Origin: Rhodospirillales bacterium
GTDB taxonomy: Bacteria > Pseudomonadota > Alphaproteobacteria > Acetobacterales > Acetobacteraceae
NCBI GenBank assembly: GCA_025352665.1
Contig: JANXSM010000120.1
Span: 39,064-103,063 of the forward strand
Reading direction: 5' to 3'
Length of the DNA: 64,000 nt
Made by a program: the position numbers and the translations under genes. The notes beneath the pieces are model-generated. The model saw only the letters and a list, made by a program, of their open reading frames with translations. It did not search any database and had not been told where the DNA came from. This document shows, piece after piece, positions 1 to 9,718 of this stretch (the first letter of the stretch is position 1; each line of letters begins with the position of its first letter).

Positions 1-1
1 A

Positions 2-1210
2 GCCCCCTATGTGCGTCTCGCCGGCAGCACCGCCAGCATCGAGGTGGTTGGCAGCGACCTCCTGCGCCTGCACACCAGGGGCTTCGACCCTTCGGTGCCG
101 CTCAATGCCATCAGCGCCTATATTGTCTCCGCGAAGGCTGCCGTCGGCGCCACCAGTGCGGATTTTAACAGCGGCCGCGCCGCAATCGGCTCCGGCCCGT
201 GGCGCTTCGTGGAATGGAAGCCGGGCGAGCGCATCGTGCTGGAGAAGGCCCGCCCCGACCTCGCCTTCGACCATGTCATCATCCGCCCGATCGCAAACGA
301 CGCCGCCCGAATGGCCGCTCTGCTGTCCGGCGACGTCGATCTGATTGACAGCGTGCCACCCGGCGATGTCGAACGCCTGCGCAAAACTGCTTCAGTGGCA
401 GTTTGGACCGCGCCATCCTCGCGCCTCATCTATCTGGCGATGGACCAGGAGCATGACAGCAATCCGCAGATCAAGGCGCTGGACGGCAAGCCGCTCGTCG
501 CCAATCCGTTCAAGGACAAGCGGGTGCGCCAGGCGCTGAACCTTGCCATAAACCGCAAGCTGATCGTGGATCGTGTGCTGCAGGGCGCCGGTATCGCCAC
601 CGGCCAGCTCGTCCCCGCAGGCTTCGTCGGCTACGATCCCACGATCGCAGCCCCCGCCTTCGATCCCGCTCGCGCGAAGGCGTTGCTCACCGAGGCCGGA
701 TACCCCAACGGCTTCCGCCTCACGCTCACATCCCCCAACAACCGTTACGTCGAGGACAGCAAGACTGCCCAGGCCGTGGCGCAGATGTGGACACGCCTGG
801 GCGTGCTGACCGAGGTCGAGGTGCTGCCCTCCAACGCCTTTTTCTCCCGCGCGGCCAAGCGGGAGTTCGCGAGCTTCCTGATCGGCTTCGGCTCCACCGT
901 GGGCGACAGCACCACCGGCATGATGCAGGTGGTGCACAGCTACGACGAGCCGCGCGGCCTGGGCGGTCTCAACCGCTTCCGCTTCGCCGATCCCGCCGTG
1001 GATGCGGCGCTGGAGAGCAGTGTCAGCCAGCGCGACCCTGCAGCGCGCGAAGCCTCATTGCGCGAAGCGGCCCAGATCGCCTTCGTCCAGGATGCGGCGA
1101 TCATCACCCTGCATTTCCCCGACAACGTCTGGGCGACACGCTCGGTATTTACCTACCGGCCTGGCATGTCCGAAGGGGCGGACGCAGCGCTGCTGGCCCC
1201 GAAACCGTAA
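2..1210 (+). CDS. ABC transporter substrate-binding protein, family 5 (5' end outside window)
   Basis: The frame is open from the first bases of the window, so the N-terminus, including any signal peptide, lies upstream; about 402 residues are visible before the TAA stop. The sequence is typical of periplasmic peptide/nickel/opine-binding proteins (SBP_bac_5). It shows a segment ending in GSGPWRFVEWKPGERIVL, then KRVRQALNLAINRKLIVDRV near the middle, then the hinge-type region around TEAGYPNGFRLTL. It would bind a small peptide or similar solute and pass it to a DppBCDF-type permease. The permease genes at 5.9-9.6 kb have their own binding protein at 4270, so this one is either a second receptor or belongs to a transporter upstream. 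It is convergent with the dioxygenase gene, with 3 bp between the stops. The family call is firm; the ligand is unknown. Confidence 0.9.
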   Translation, partial: APYVRLAGSTASIEVVGSDLLRLHTRGFDPSVPLNAISAYIVSAKAAVGATSADFNSGRAAIGSGPWRFVEWKPGERIVLEKARPDLAFDHVIIRPIANDAARMAALLSGDVDLIDSVPPGDVERLRKTASVAVWTAPSSRLIYLAMDQEHDSNPQIKALDGKPLVANPFKDKRVRQALNLAINRKLIVDRVLQGAGIATGQLVPAGFVGYDPTIAAPAFDPARAKALLTEAGYPNGFRLTLTSPNNRYVEDSKTAQAVAQMWTRLGVLTEVEVLPSNAFFSRAAKREFASFLIGFGSTVGDSTTGMMQVVHSYDEPRGLGGLNRFRFADPAVDAALESSVSQRDPAAREASLREAAQIAFVQDAAIITLHFPDNVWATRSVFTYRPGMSEGADAALLAPKP

Positions 1211-1213
1211 CGC

Positions 1214-2116
1214 TTATTCGGCAGTCTTGACCAGGCGGGACGGGTCGGCACCCACGCGCGCCTCGCCCGCCTCGCTGGCGCGTGCGAGACCGAAATCGTA
1301 GTGGATCGCCTCAAGCTCGGGAAACGGCGAGTTCGGATCCGGTTTGGCCTGGATCACCAGCGCGTTGGACACGCCGAACACCACGTCGCTGTCGATGTAC
1401 TGGTCGTCGCCCTGATACAGCGAGGTCACCAGCTCGCGGTAGCCGGGGGCCGAGATCAGGAAATGGATATGCGCGGGGCGGCAGCCATGCCGCTGCTGTG
1501 CGCGGATCAGCCGCCCCACCGGCCCGTCCATCGGAATGAAGTAGCCCAGCGGCCGCACGGTGCGAAAATGGAAACGCCCGTCGGGGCCGGTCACGAAACG
1601 CGCCCGCATGTCCATCTTTTCCGTACCATACAGCTGCATGTCATAGAAACCGTGCTCGTCGGTCTGCCACACCTCCACGCTGGCCTGCGGCACGCCACGT
1701 CCCTCAAGGTCGCGCACCTGGCCGTAGAACACGATCTCGGGCGATTGCGGATTGGCCACGATACAGTCGCCGATCGCAAGCGTGGGAGAGGCCTCGCGGT
1801 AGAACGGGCCGAGCAGGCTGCTGTCGGTCGCAGCATCCACCCGCGTCTTGTCGTGCAGCGCGTTGACCATGGCGGAAAGCCCCAGCACGTCCGACAGGAG
1901 AATGGTCTCCTGCCGGCTGTCGGTGCAGGTCTGGCCGATCTCGGTCATGAAACCAATGCCCATGAGCCATTCGGCCGGGGTCAGGCTCACCTCGCGCGCG
2001 AAGGCGTGCAGGTGTTTTACTGCCGCCGTCATGATCTCGCGTAGCCGGTCGTCCGGTGTCGAGGCCATCTGCGCCAGCACGGCGTCGGTGAGGCTGGTCT
2101 CGTCGAGATCATGCAT
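1214..2116 (-). CDS. Intradiol ring-cleavage dioxygenase (hydroxyquinol/catechol 1,2-dioxygenase type)
   Basis: A protein of 300 residues with the N-terminal intradiol dioxygenase helical domain followed by the Fe(III)-binding beta-sandwich. The expected ligands are visible: a Tyr in DEHGFYDMQL, a Tyr in RPLGYFIPMDGPVG, and two His in RPAHIHFLI. It would open a catechol or hydroxyquinol ring between the hydroxyls, giving a muconate or maleylacetate in the cytosol. Overall it resembles hydroxyquinol 1,2-dioxygenases more than benzoate-pathway CatA, but the substrate is inferred. An ATG at 2116 is chosen because it begins the conserved domain (MHDLDET) and overlaps the end of the upstream FAH gene by 8 nt. 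It is the last gene of a gntR-FAH-dioxygenase operon and the only one of the three without an internal stop. Confidence 0.88.
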   Translation of the reverse strand: MHDLDETSLTDAVLAQMASTPDDRLREIMTAAVKHLHAFAREVSLTPAEWLMGIGFMTEIGQTCTDSRQETILLSDVLGLSAMVNALHDKTRVDAATDSSLLGPFYREASPTLAIGDCIVANPQSPEIVFYGQVRDLEGRGVPQASVEVWQTDEHGFYDMQLYGTEKMDMRARFVTGPDGRFHFRTVRPLGYFIPMDGPVGRLIRAQQRHGCRPAHIHFLISAPGYRELVTSLYQGDDQYIDSDVVFGVSNALVIQAKPDPNSPFPELEAIHYDFGLARASEAGEARVGADPSRLVKTAE

Positions 2117-2969
2117 GGCGGTGGCTCCTATGCTGCTTGTGCACCAGGTTCTGTGCAACCGAATTGACCAGCAGCCCTACCCCGCTGATCTCCACTTCAA
2201 CCGTGTCGCCCGGCTTCATCCACACTGGCGGCGTGCGATAGGCGCCGACGCCCCCGGTGGTGCCGGTGATGATCACATCGCCCGGCTCCAGGGTGGTGAA
2301 GGTCGAGCAATATGCGATCAGCGCGGGGATGCCGAACACCAGGTCGTCCAGCGTCGCCGACTGCATGACCTCGCCATTGAGCCGGCACACGAGGCTGGCA
2401 TGGCCGATGTCGCCGGCTTCATTGGGGGTGACGAGATAGGGGCCGAACCCGCCGGTGGACGGGAAGTTTTTGCCCGGCGTGAACTGGCTGGTGTGGCGCT
2501 GCCATTCGCGGATTGAACCGTCGTTGTAGCAGCTGTAGCCGGCCACATAGTCCATCGCATCGGCTTCGGCGACATGGCGGGCACGTTTGCCGATGACAAC
2601 GGCAAGCTCGCCCTCGAAATCAAGCGTCTCCGAGGCGTTGGGGCGAATGATCGGCTGGCCGTGGCCGACCTGGCTGTTGGCGAAGCGGGTGAAGATGGTG
2701 GGCTACTTCGGCACGTCCCGCCCGCCTTCGAGGATATGGGTGAGATAGTTGAGCCCGATGCAGATGATCTTGTCGGGGTCCGGGATCGGCGGCAGGAAGG
2801 TGACATCGGCAAGCCTGTGGCGCGGCAGGCCGGTGCCGGTGGCGAAAGCCCCGGGGGTGGTCAGGGCGGCGCGCAGGCTGGGCGCGCGGCTGGACAGATC
2901 GACGACGTCGTCTCCCTCGACCATACCCCAGCCGGATTTCCCATCCGCGATAAAACTCATCAGCTTCAT
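2109..2969 (-). pseudogene. Fumarylacetoacetate hydrolase family protein, interrupted by an in-frame TAG
   Basis: The frame encodes 286 positions of an FAH-family protein (2-keto-acid or acylpyruvate hydrolase/decarboxylase fold), broken only by TAG at 2703-2705. Before it lies the usual N-terminal region ending IICIGLNYLTHILEGGRDVPK; directly after it comes PTIFTRFANSQVGHGQPI, which is the normal continuation. Relatives usually have Tyr here, so one TAC/TAT to TAG change explains the break. No other stop or shift is seen, and the C-terminal half keeps family motifs such as PGDVIITGTTGGVG. ATG at 2969 overlaps the gntR stop by 4 nt. The enzyme would act after ring cleavage by the dioxygenase encoded next. 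The change could be a real nonsense mutation or a sequence error; TAG is an ordinary stop elsewhere in the window. Confidence 0.82.
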
Positions 2970-3646
2970 TTGACTGTCTCTCCGTTGGTTTCCCGCGCCT
3001 GCACGAAACTGGCGGTCAGGCGGTAGTGCTGGACCAGAGCCGCCACCGCATCGTCGGTGCGCCCGTCGATGGCAGCTTCCATCAGGTCGCGATGCTCACC
3101 GGTGATGTCGCGCCTCGGGTAGGCCGCCGACATCGCAAGGCGGCGATAGCGCACCGCGTGATCGGACAGATGGCGGCAGAAATCGATCAGATAACGCGAC
3201 GGGCAGGTGGCGATCAGGGCTGCATGGAAGCGGCGATGTGCCGGCTCCCAGTCTGGGTTCTCCAAAAAGCAGTCGCTGTCCAACGAGCGCGGCGTGCGCG
3301 CCAGGCGATGGAAACCGAGCACCACCGCCTCCTCCCACGCCTGGCTGCGATGGCCAATTGCCTCGCGCAGCGCGATCGCCTCCACCCAGCAGCGCGTGTT
3401 CGTGAGTTCGGCGAGTTCGGCCGCACTCACCTTGGCGACCACGAAACCCCGCTGCTACCGGCGTTCCACGAAACCTTCCATGGCCAGTTGGTTCAACGCC
3501 TCACGCACCGGCGTGCTGGTGGCGCCGGTGCGCTCGCAGGCTTCGTCGATGCGCAGCTTGCGGCCAGGTGCGAGCGCGCCGTCGAGAATGGCGTGGCGCA
3601 GTCGGGCGTAGGCAGCGCCTGAGAGTGTGGTGGGCGTGTCCTGCAT
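2966..3646 (-). pseudogene. GntR/FadR-type transcriptional regulator, interrupted by an in-frame TAG
   Basis: The N-terminal winged helix (about residues 5-63, ending TSTPVREALNQLAMEGFVERR) and the FCD ligand-binding domain (HRRFHAAL, DHAVRYRR and EHRDLMEAAIDG metal/ligand motifs) lie in one frame of 226 positions. They are separated only by TAG at 3455-3457, exactly between domain one and QRGFVVAKV. FadR-subfamily regulators bind operators as dimers and release them when an acid metabolite binds. The gene leads the operon and so probably controlled the FAH and dioxygenase genes. If the TAG is real, only a 63-residue DNA-binding fragment would be made unless translation restarts at the GTG at 3442. 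The neighbouring FAH gene has the same kind of lesion. Confidence 0.82.
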
Positions 3647-3771
3647 CGGTCCCTGTGCACTGCGTTACCAGCTTTAATCAGAGGCTATAAGATATTTTTC
3701 GGCACAACAAGTCAGAATATGCATTTTTTCGCGCGTCCGTGCGTCACTTGGCGGCGGGCGAGGCTTCGTTC

Positions 3772-3788
3772 ATGTTGCGTCGCAACAT
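3772..3788. promoter_or_regulatory. Perfect 8-bp inverted repeat, probable operator
   Basis: The sequence ATGTTGCG-T-CGCAACAT is a perfect palindrome with a one-base spacer, 14 bp before the DoxX start and inside the divergent gap between gntR and doxX. A dimeric repressor site is the simplest reading. Which protein binds it is not shown; the neighbouring GntR protein is one candidate, a TetR- or HxlR-type regulator elsewhere is another. Confidence 0.55.
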
Positions 3789-3801
3789 ACCGGAGTCGCA
3801 G

Positions 3802-4206
3802 ATGCCCCCCACCACTTCAGCCGCAGCCCAGGCGTTCGGCCGATTGCTGCTCGCGGTGATCTTCCTGCTCAGCGGCTACGCCAAGATCACCAACCCTACC
3901 GGCACCATCGCCGCCATCGGCGCGATCGGCGTGCCGTACCCCGAGATCGGCTATTACCTCGCGGTCCTCGTCGAATTCGGCGGCGGCCTGTTGATCCTGC
4001 TGGGACTGCAGACAAGGCTGGCTGCCCTGGCGCTCGCCGGCTTCTGCATCGCAACCGGCCTGCTGGTGCACTACCACCCGGGCAACCAGGGGCAGATGAC
4101 GCACTTCCTCAAGAACCTCGCCATGGCCGGCGGTTTCCTGCAGCTGTTCGCCGTCGGCGCCGGCCTGTGGAGCCTGGATGCTGTGATAGGACGCCGGAAA
4201 ATCTAA
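3802..4206 (+). CDS. DoxX family membrane protein
   Basis: 134 residues with four predicted membrane segments and the DoxX signature near the N-terminus (FGRLLLAVIFLLSGYAKI). It continues with the usual second and third helices (YYLAVLVEFGGGLLILLGLQ and LAALALAGFCIATGLLVHY) and a loop carrying KNLAMAGGFLQLF. DoxX proteins are small inner-membrane proteins linked to quinone or redox chemistry and often placed beside ring-cleavage genes; no reaction can be assigned here. The ATG at 3802 is preferred over an in-frame ATG at 3739 because CGGAG lies seven bases before it and the domain starts there. The gene is divergent from the gntR operon and sits just after a palindromic site. It is followed by the substrate-binding gene at 4270. 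Confidence 0.85.
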   Translation: MPPTTSAAAQAFGRLLLAVIFLLSGYAKITNPTGTIAAIGAIGVPYPEIGYYLAVLVEFGGGLLILLGLQTRLAALALAGFCIATGLLVHYHPGNQGQMTHFLKNLAMAGGFLQLFAVGAGLWSLDAVIGRRKI

Positions 4207-4269
4207 TCCCTTTCCACGCACCGACTTATCCGCTTCATTCGCGCGACCGTTACTTTGGGGAGAATATTG

Positions 4270-5874
4270 ATGTCCAAATTCAGGAGTGCCCTGCTCGGCG
4301 CAGTGGCCCTCGCAGGCTTCGCGATAGCCGGCCAGGCCACCGCCCAGGCCAAGACGCTGGTGTATTGCTCGGAAGGTGCGCCCGAGAACTTCAACCCAAT
4401 GATTAACACCACCGGCACCACGTTTGACGCCAACAAGCCGATCTACGACCGGCTGATCAACTTCAAGCCCGGCAGCACCGAGGTCGAACCGGGCCTCGCC
4501 GAGAAGTGGGACGTGTCGGCCGACGGCCTGACCTTCGTGTTTCACCTGCGCCACAACGCCAAGTGGCAGTCCACGAAAACCTACAAGCCAACCCACGGCT
4601 TCAACGCCGACGACGTCATCTTCAGCTTCGAGCGCCAGTGGAAAGATGCAAATCCGTACCACAAGGTGTCCGGCGGCGCGTATGATTACTTCAACGACAT
4701 GAGCATGCCCGACCTGCTGGTTTCGATCGACAAGATCGACGACTACACCGTGAAGTTCGTGCTGAAGAAGCCGCAGGCCCCGTTCCTCGCCAACCTCGCC
4801 ATGGACTTCGCCGCCATCCAGTCGAAGGAATACGCCGACACCCTGCTCAAGACCGGCAAGCCCGAGCTGATCGACCAGGAGCCAGTCGGCACCGGCCCGT
4901 TTGAGCTGGTGCAGTATGTGCGCGACGCCACCATCCGCTATCGCGCGTTCCCCGGCTACTGGGGCGCCAAGCCCAAGATCGACACGCTGGTGTTCTCCAT
5001 CAACAAGGACGCCGCCGTCCGCCTCGCCAAGCTGCGCGCCAACGAGTGCCAGATCTCGGTCTTCCCGGCACCCGCCGACCTGCCCTCGATCAAGGCCGAC
5101 AAAACCCTGCAGCTGCTCAGCCAGCCCGGCCTGAACATCGGCTATCTCGCCTTCAACAACCAGAAGCCGCCGTTCACCAACATCAAGGTGCGCCAGGCGA
5201 TCAACATGGCGATCGACAAGAAGGCGATCCTGGATGCCGTCTACCAGGGTGCCGGCGTGCCCGCCAAAAACCTGATCCCGCCCTCGCTGTGGAGCTACAA
5301 CACCAAGGTCGAGGACTATAAATACGATCCGGCCGCGGCCAAGAAGCTGCTGGCCGAGGCCGGCTTCCCCGACGGGTTCGAGACCGACCTGTGGGCGATG
5401 CCGGTGCAGCGCCCGTACAACCCCGACGCCAAACGCATCGGCGAGTTGATGCAGTCCGACCTCGCCAAGGTCGGTATCAAGGCCAAGATCGTCTCCTACG
5501 AATGGGGCGAATACCGCAAGCGGGTGCAGAACGGTGAAGCCGGCATGGCCGAGCTCGGCTGGACCGGCGACAATGGGGACCCGGACAATTTCTTCGTGCC
5601 CCTGGCCGGCTGCGCTGCCTCGCGCATCGGCGGCGGCTCCGCCTCGAAGTTCTGCAACCCGGAGTTCGAGGCCCTGATCCAGAAGGCCGCCGAGATCACC
5701 AACCAGTCGGAGCGCGCCAAGCTCTACGAACAGGCCCAGGTGGTCATGCACCGCGAGGCGCCGTTCTTCCTGATCGCCCATTCGGTCGTCTATCTGCCGA
5801 TGCGCGCCAACGTCACCGGCTACAAGATGAGCCCGCTCGGCGCTCATGAATTTACCACTGTAGACTTGAAGTAA
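4270..5874 (+). CDS. Peptide/dipeptide ABC transporter substrate-binding protein
   Basis: 534 residues, family SBP_bac_5 (DppA-like). A Sec signal peptide is visible (LLGAVALAGFAIAGQATAQA, cleavage near residue 25). The mature protein begins KTLVYCSEGAPENFNPM and has the expected EPGLAEKWDVSADGLTFVFHLR segment, which is the family signature. The ATG at 4270 is chosen for the GGGGAG ribosome site ending eight bases before it and because it places the signal peptide correctly. It binds a peptide-like solute in the periplasm and delivers it to the permease pair encoded immediately downstream. It is the first gene of a five-gene importer operon (4270-9631) with almost no gaps. DppA-like assignment is by overall sequence; the true ligand could be dipeptide, heme or another small compound. 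Confidence 0.93.
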   Translation: MSKFRSALLGAVALAGFAIAGQATAQAKTLVYCSEGAPENFNPMINTTGTTFDANKPIYDRLINFKPGSTEVEPGLAEKWDVSADGLTFVFHLRHNAKWQSTKTYKPTHGFNADDVIFSFERQWKDANPYHKVSGGAYDYFNDMSMPDLLVSIDKIDDYTVKFVLKKPQAPFLANLAMDFAAIQSKEYADTLLKTGKPELIDQEPVGTGPFELVQYVRDATIRYRAFPGYWGAKPKIDTLVFSINKDAAVRLAKLRANECQISVFPAPADLPSIKADKTLQLLSQPGLNIGYLAFNNQKPPFTNIKVRQAINMAIDKKAILDAVYQGAGVPAKNLIPPSLWSYNTKVEDYKYDPAAAKKLLAEAGFPDGFETDLWAMPVQRPYNPDAKRIGELMQSDLAKVGIKAKIVSYEWGEYRKRVQNGEAGMAELGWTGDNGDPDNFFVPLAGCAASRIGGGSASKFCNPEFEALIQKAAEITNQSERAKLYEQAQVVMHREAPFFLIAHSVVYLPMRANVTGYKMSPLGAHEFTTVDLK

Positions 5875-5875
5875 C

Positions 5876-6880
5876 TTGCTGCGTTTTCTCCTGCGTCGCG
5901 TGACGCTGATCATCCCGACCTTCATCGGCGTTACGCTCGCAAGCTTCCTGCTGATCCATGCCGTGCCCGGCGATCCCATCGAAGTCCGGGTCGGCGAGCA
6001 CGGCATAGCACCCGAACGCCTGGCGATCCTGCGCCATGAGTTCGGGCTCGATCAGCCGCTGTGGAAGCAGTTCGCCGACTACGAGGTCCAGGTGGCCAGC
6101 GGCCATCTGGGCGCCTCCACCGTCACCCACCAGCCGGTGTGGGACGAGTTCCTGACCCTGTTTCCTGCAACCGTCGAGCTCTCCGTCTGCGCCCTGATCT
6201 TCGCGCTCGTCATCGGCCTGCCGCTCGGCGTCATCGCCGCCGTGAAACGCGGCACCGCGTTCGACTACGGGCTGATGGGTGTCTCCGTCACCGGCGCCTC
6301 CATGCCGATCTTCTGGTGGGGGCTGATGATGATCCTGGTGTTCTCGGTCTCGCTCGGCTGGACCCCGGTCGCCGGCCGCATCGGCGATGCCTTCTTCGTC
6401 GAGCCCTGGTCCGGCTTCATGCTGATCGACTCTTGGTTTTCCGACGACGACGGTGCCTTCGCCAGCGCCGTCTCGCATCTCATCCTGCCCACCATCGTGC
6501 TCGGCACCATCCCGCTCGCCACCATCGCGCGCATGACCCGCTCCGCCATGCTCGAAGTGCTCGGCGACGACTTCATCCGCACCGCCCGCGCCAAGGGCCT
6601 GTCGCCGTTGCGCGTGGTCATCGTGCACGCCCTGCGCAACGCCCTCATCCCCGTGGTTACCGTGATCGGCCTGCAGGTCGGCGCCCTACTCGGGGGCGCC
6701 ATCCTGACCGAAACGATCTTCGCCTGGCCCGGCGTTGGCCACTGGCTGATCGAGGCGATCCAGCGGCGCGACTATCCCGTGCTGCAGGGCGGAACCCTGC
6801 TGATCGCCGTGCTCGTCATGGCGGTGAACCTTGGAGTGGACGTGACCTACGGCTTCCTCAACCCGCGTATCCGCAAATGA
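5876..6880 (+). CDS. Peptide ABC transporter permease, DppB type
   Basis: 334 residues, matching the usual length of DppB/OppB. It begins with a membrane helix ([20 protein letters not shown]) and has five further hydrophobic segments. The cytoplasmic coupling loop is seen as [18 protein letters not shown], the EAA motif that docks on the ATPases. Translation starts at TTG (5876), one base after the stop of the binding-protein gene; no ATG is near enough to give the N-terminal helix. The gene ends in an ATGA overlap with the second permease. Together with the next three genes it forms the inner-membrane part of a dipeptide-type importer. Confidence 0.93.
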   Translation: MLRFLLRRVTLIIPTFIGVTLASFLLIHAVPGDPIEVRVGEHGIAPERLAILRHEFGLDQPLWKQFADYEVQVASGHLGASTVTHQPVWDEFLTLFPATVELSVCALIFALVIGLPLGVIAAVKRGTAFDYGLMGVSVTGASMPIFWWGLMMILVFSVSLGWTPVAGRIGDAFFVEPWSGFMLIDSWFSDDDGAFASAVSHLILPTIVLGTIPLATIARMTRSAMLEVLGDDFIRTARAKGLSPLRVVIVHALRNALIPVVTVIGLQVGALLGGAILTETIFAWPGVGHWLIEAIQRRDYPVLQGGTLLIAVLVMAVNLGVDVTYGFLNPRIRK

Positions 6881-7734
6881 GTGCCGCGCTGACCTTCTGG
6901 CGCAGCTTCGCGGTCAACCGTGGCGCCGTGCTGGGGCTGGCCGTCATGCTCGGCCTCGTCGTCCTCGCGGTGCTCGCCGACATCGCCGCCCCGTATTCGC
7001 CGATCGAGCAGTTCCGCGACAGTCTCCTGACCCCCCCGGTCTGGCAGGAAGGCGGCACCTGGCACTACCCGCTCGGCACCGACGATGTCGGCCGCGACAT
7101 CCTCTCGCGCCTGATCTTCGGCGCCCGGCTGTCGCTCATGATCGGGCTCACCGTGGTCACCCTGGCCCTTTGCCTCGGAACAGCGCTCGGCCTCACCGCA
7201 GCGTTCGCCGGCGGCATCGTCGATGTCGTCATCATGCGCACGATGGACGTGGTTCTGGTGTTCCCCAGCCTGCTGCTGGCAATCGTCGTGGTGGCCATCC
7301 TGGGCCCCGGCCTGTTCAACGCCATGATGGCCGTCGCCATCGTGTTCCTGCCCGGCTACACCCGTCTGGTCCGCGCCTCCGCCCTGTCGGAGCTGGCGCG
7401 CGATTATGTCACGGCCACGCGCAGCGCCGGCGCCGGCACGCTGCGGCTGATGTTCAACACGGTGCTGCCCAACTGTGCGGCACCTCTGATCGTGCAGGCC
7501 TCGCTCGGCTTCTCCGGCGCCATCCTGGATGCCGCCGCCCTCGGCTTTCTTGGCCTGGGCGCGCAGCCGCCGACGCCGGAATGGGGCACCATGCTGGCGG
7601 GCGCCCTGCAATATTATCAGCGCGCCTGGTGGGTGCTGACGTTCCCGGGCCTCGCCATCCTGATCACCGTGCTGGCCTTCAACCTGCTCGGCGACGGGCT
7701 GCGCGATGCGCTCGACCCGAAGTTGAAACGCTGA
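6877..7734 (+). CDS. Peptide ABC transporter permease, DppC type
   Basis: 285 residues. An N-terminal helix ([26 protein letters not shown]) is followed by a periplasmic segment carrying the family sequence [21 protein letters not shown]. The binding-protein-dependent transport domain comes next, with an EAA loop around [18 protein letters not shown]. The ATG overlaps the dppB-type stop (ATGA), and its own TGA overlaps the next ATG (TGATG), so the operon is translationally coupled. The same frame stays open far upstream of this ATG, but that part only reads across the DppB-type gene and is not used. It pairs with the preceding permease. Confidence 0.93.
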   Translation: MSAALTFWRSFAVNRGAVLGLAVMLGLVVLAVLADIAAPYSPIEQFRDSLLTPPVWQEGGTWHYPLGTDDVGRDILSRLIFGARLSLMIGLTVVTLALCLGTALGLTAAFAGGIVDVVIMRTMDVVLVFPSLLLAIVVVAILGPGLFNAMMAVAIVFLPGYTRLVRASALSELARDYVTATRSAGAGTLRLMFNTVLPNCAAPLIVQASLGFSGAILDAAALGFLGLGAQPPTPEWGTMLAGALQYYQRAWWVLTFPGLAILITVLAFNLLGDGLRDALDPKLKR

Positions 7735-8683
7735 TGGCGCTGCTCGAAATCCGTAACCTCGTCGTCGAATTCGGCCGCTTCCGCGCCGTCGACGGCGTCG
7801 ACCTTACCGTCGAGGCCGGCGAGATCCTGTGCGTGGTCGGCGAGAGCGGCTCCGGCAAATCGGTCTCCATGCTGGCCGTGATGGGGCTGATCGGCTGGCC
7901 CGGAAAAGTGAGCGCCGACGTGATGCGCTTCGACGGCATCGACCTGCTCGGCCTGTCCCCCCGTGCGCGGCGCAAGCTGGTCGGCCGCGACATCGCCATG
8001 GTGTTCCAGGAGCCGACCACCTCGCTCAACCCCTGCTACCCGGTCGGCTGGCAGATCGCCGAAAGCCTCCGCGCCCACAACGCCGTGCCCCGCGCCCAGG
8101 TGCGCGACCGGGTGATCGAACTGCTCGACCAGGTCGGCATCCCAGCCCCTGCGTCACGCCTCGGCGCCTTCCCGCATCAGCTGTCCGGTGGCATGAACCA
8201 GCGCGTCATGATCGCCATGGCGATCTCCTGCAACCCGCGCCTGCTGATCGCGGACGAGCCCACCACAGCGCTCGACGTCACCATCCAAAAGCAGATCCTG
8301 GACCTTTTGGTCGACCTGCAGTCCAAGCGCGGCATGGCTCTGGCGTTGATCACCCACGACATGGGCGTGGTGGCGGAAACTGCGCATCGGGTGCAGGTGA
8401 TGTATGCCGGCCAGATGGTGGAGGAGCAGCCGACCGAGGCGCTGTTCACCAAACCGCACCACCCCTACACGGCCGCCTTGCTCGCAGCCCTGCCGGAACG
8501 CGCGATGGGGGCATCGAGACTTCCGACCATCCCCGGCATGGTGCCGGGGATCGACGACCGCCCGGTCGGCTGCCTGTTCAATCCGCGCTGCGGCCGGGTA
8601 CAGGAGATCTGCCGCACCAGCGCGCCCCCACTGATCGGCGAGGCCGCGAAATTCCGCTGCTATTTCCCCCTGGGAGAATCGGC

Positions 8684-8687
<4 letters not shown>
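7734..8687 (+). CDS. Peptide ABC transporter ATP-binding protein, DppD type
   Basis: 317 residues. The ABC ATPase motifs are in order: Walker A GESGSGKS (about residue 37), Q-loop [10 protein letters not shown], signature LSGGMNQR, Walker B LLIADEPT, and the H-loop His in LITHDMG. The C-terminal oligopeptide/dipeptide extension (oligo_HPY) is present, with [18 protein letters not shown]. This end usually carries Cys residues that may hold a cluster in some DppD proteins. The protein hydrolyses ATP to drive the import step together with the DppF-type subunit at 8684, whose ATG overlaps its stop. Confidence 0.94.
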
Positions 8688-9631
<944 letters not shown>

Positions 9632-9718
9632 CCTGCGCAAAGGCTTCAACTTGCCGAGCGGTGCGTGTAGTGAATGCGGGTCAAGACAACGGCTTGAACC
9701 TTGTCCGGGAGTCCCATC

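Noticed and set aside
2703..3457. Amber codon recoding (for example pyrrolysine or suppressor tRNA)
   Set aside because: TAG ends normal genes at 10831, 13510, 21731 and others, and no pyl genes are in the window.
3817..6006. A 729-codon open frame on the minus strand
   Set aside because: It lies opposite doxX, the peptide-binding protein and the permease, which all have clear domains; it is a by-product of high GC at third codon positions.
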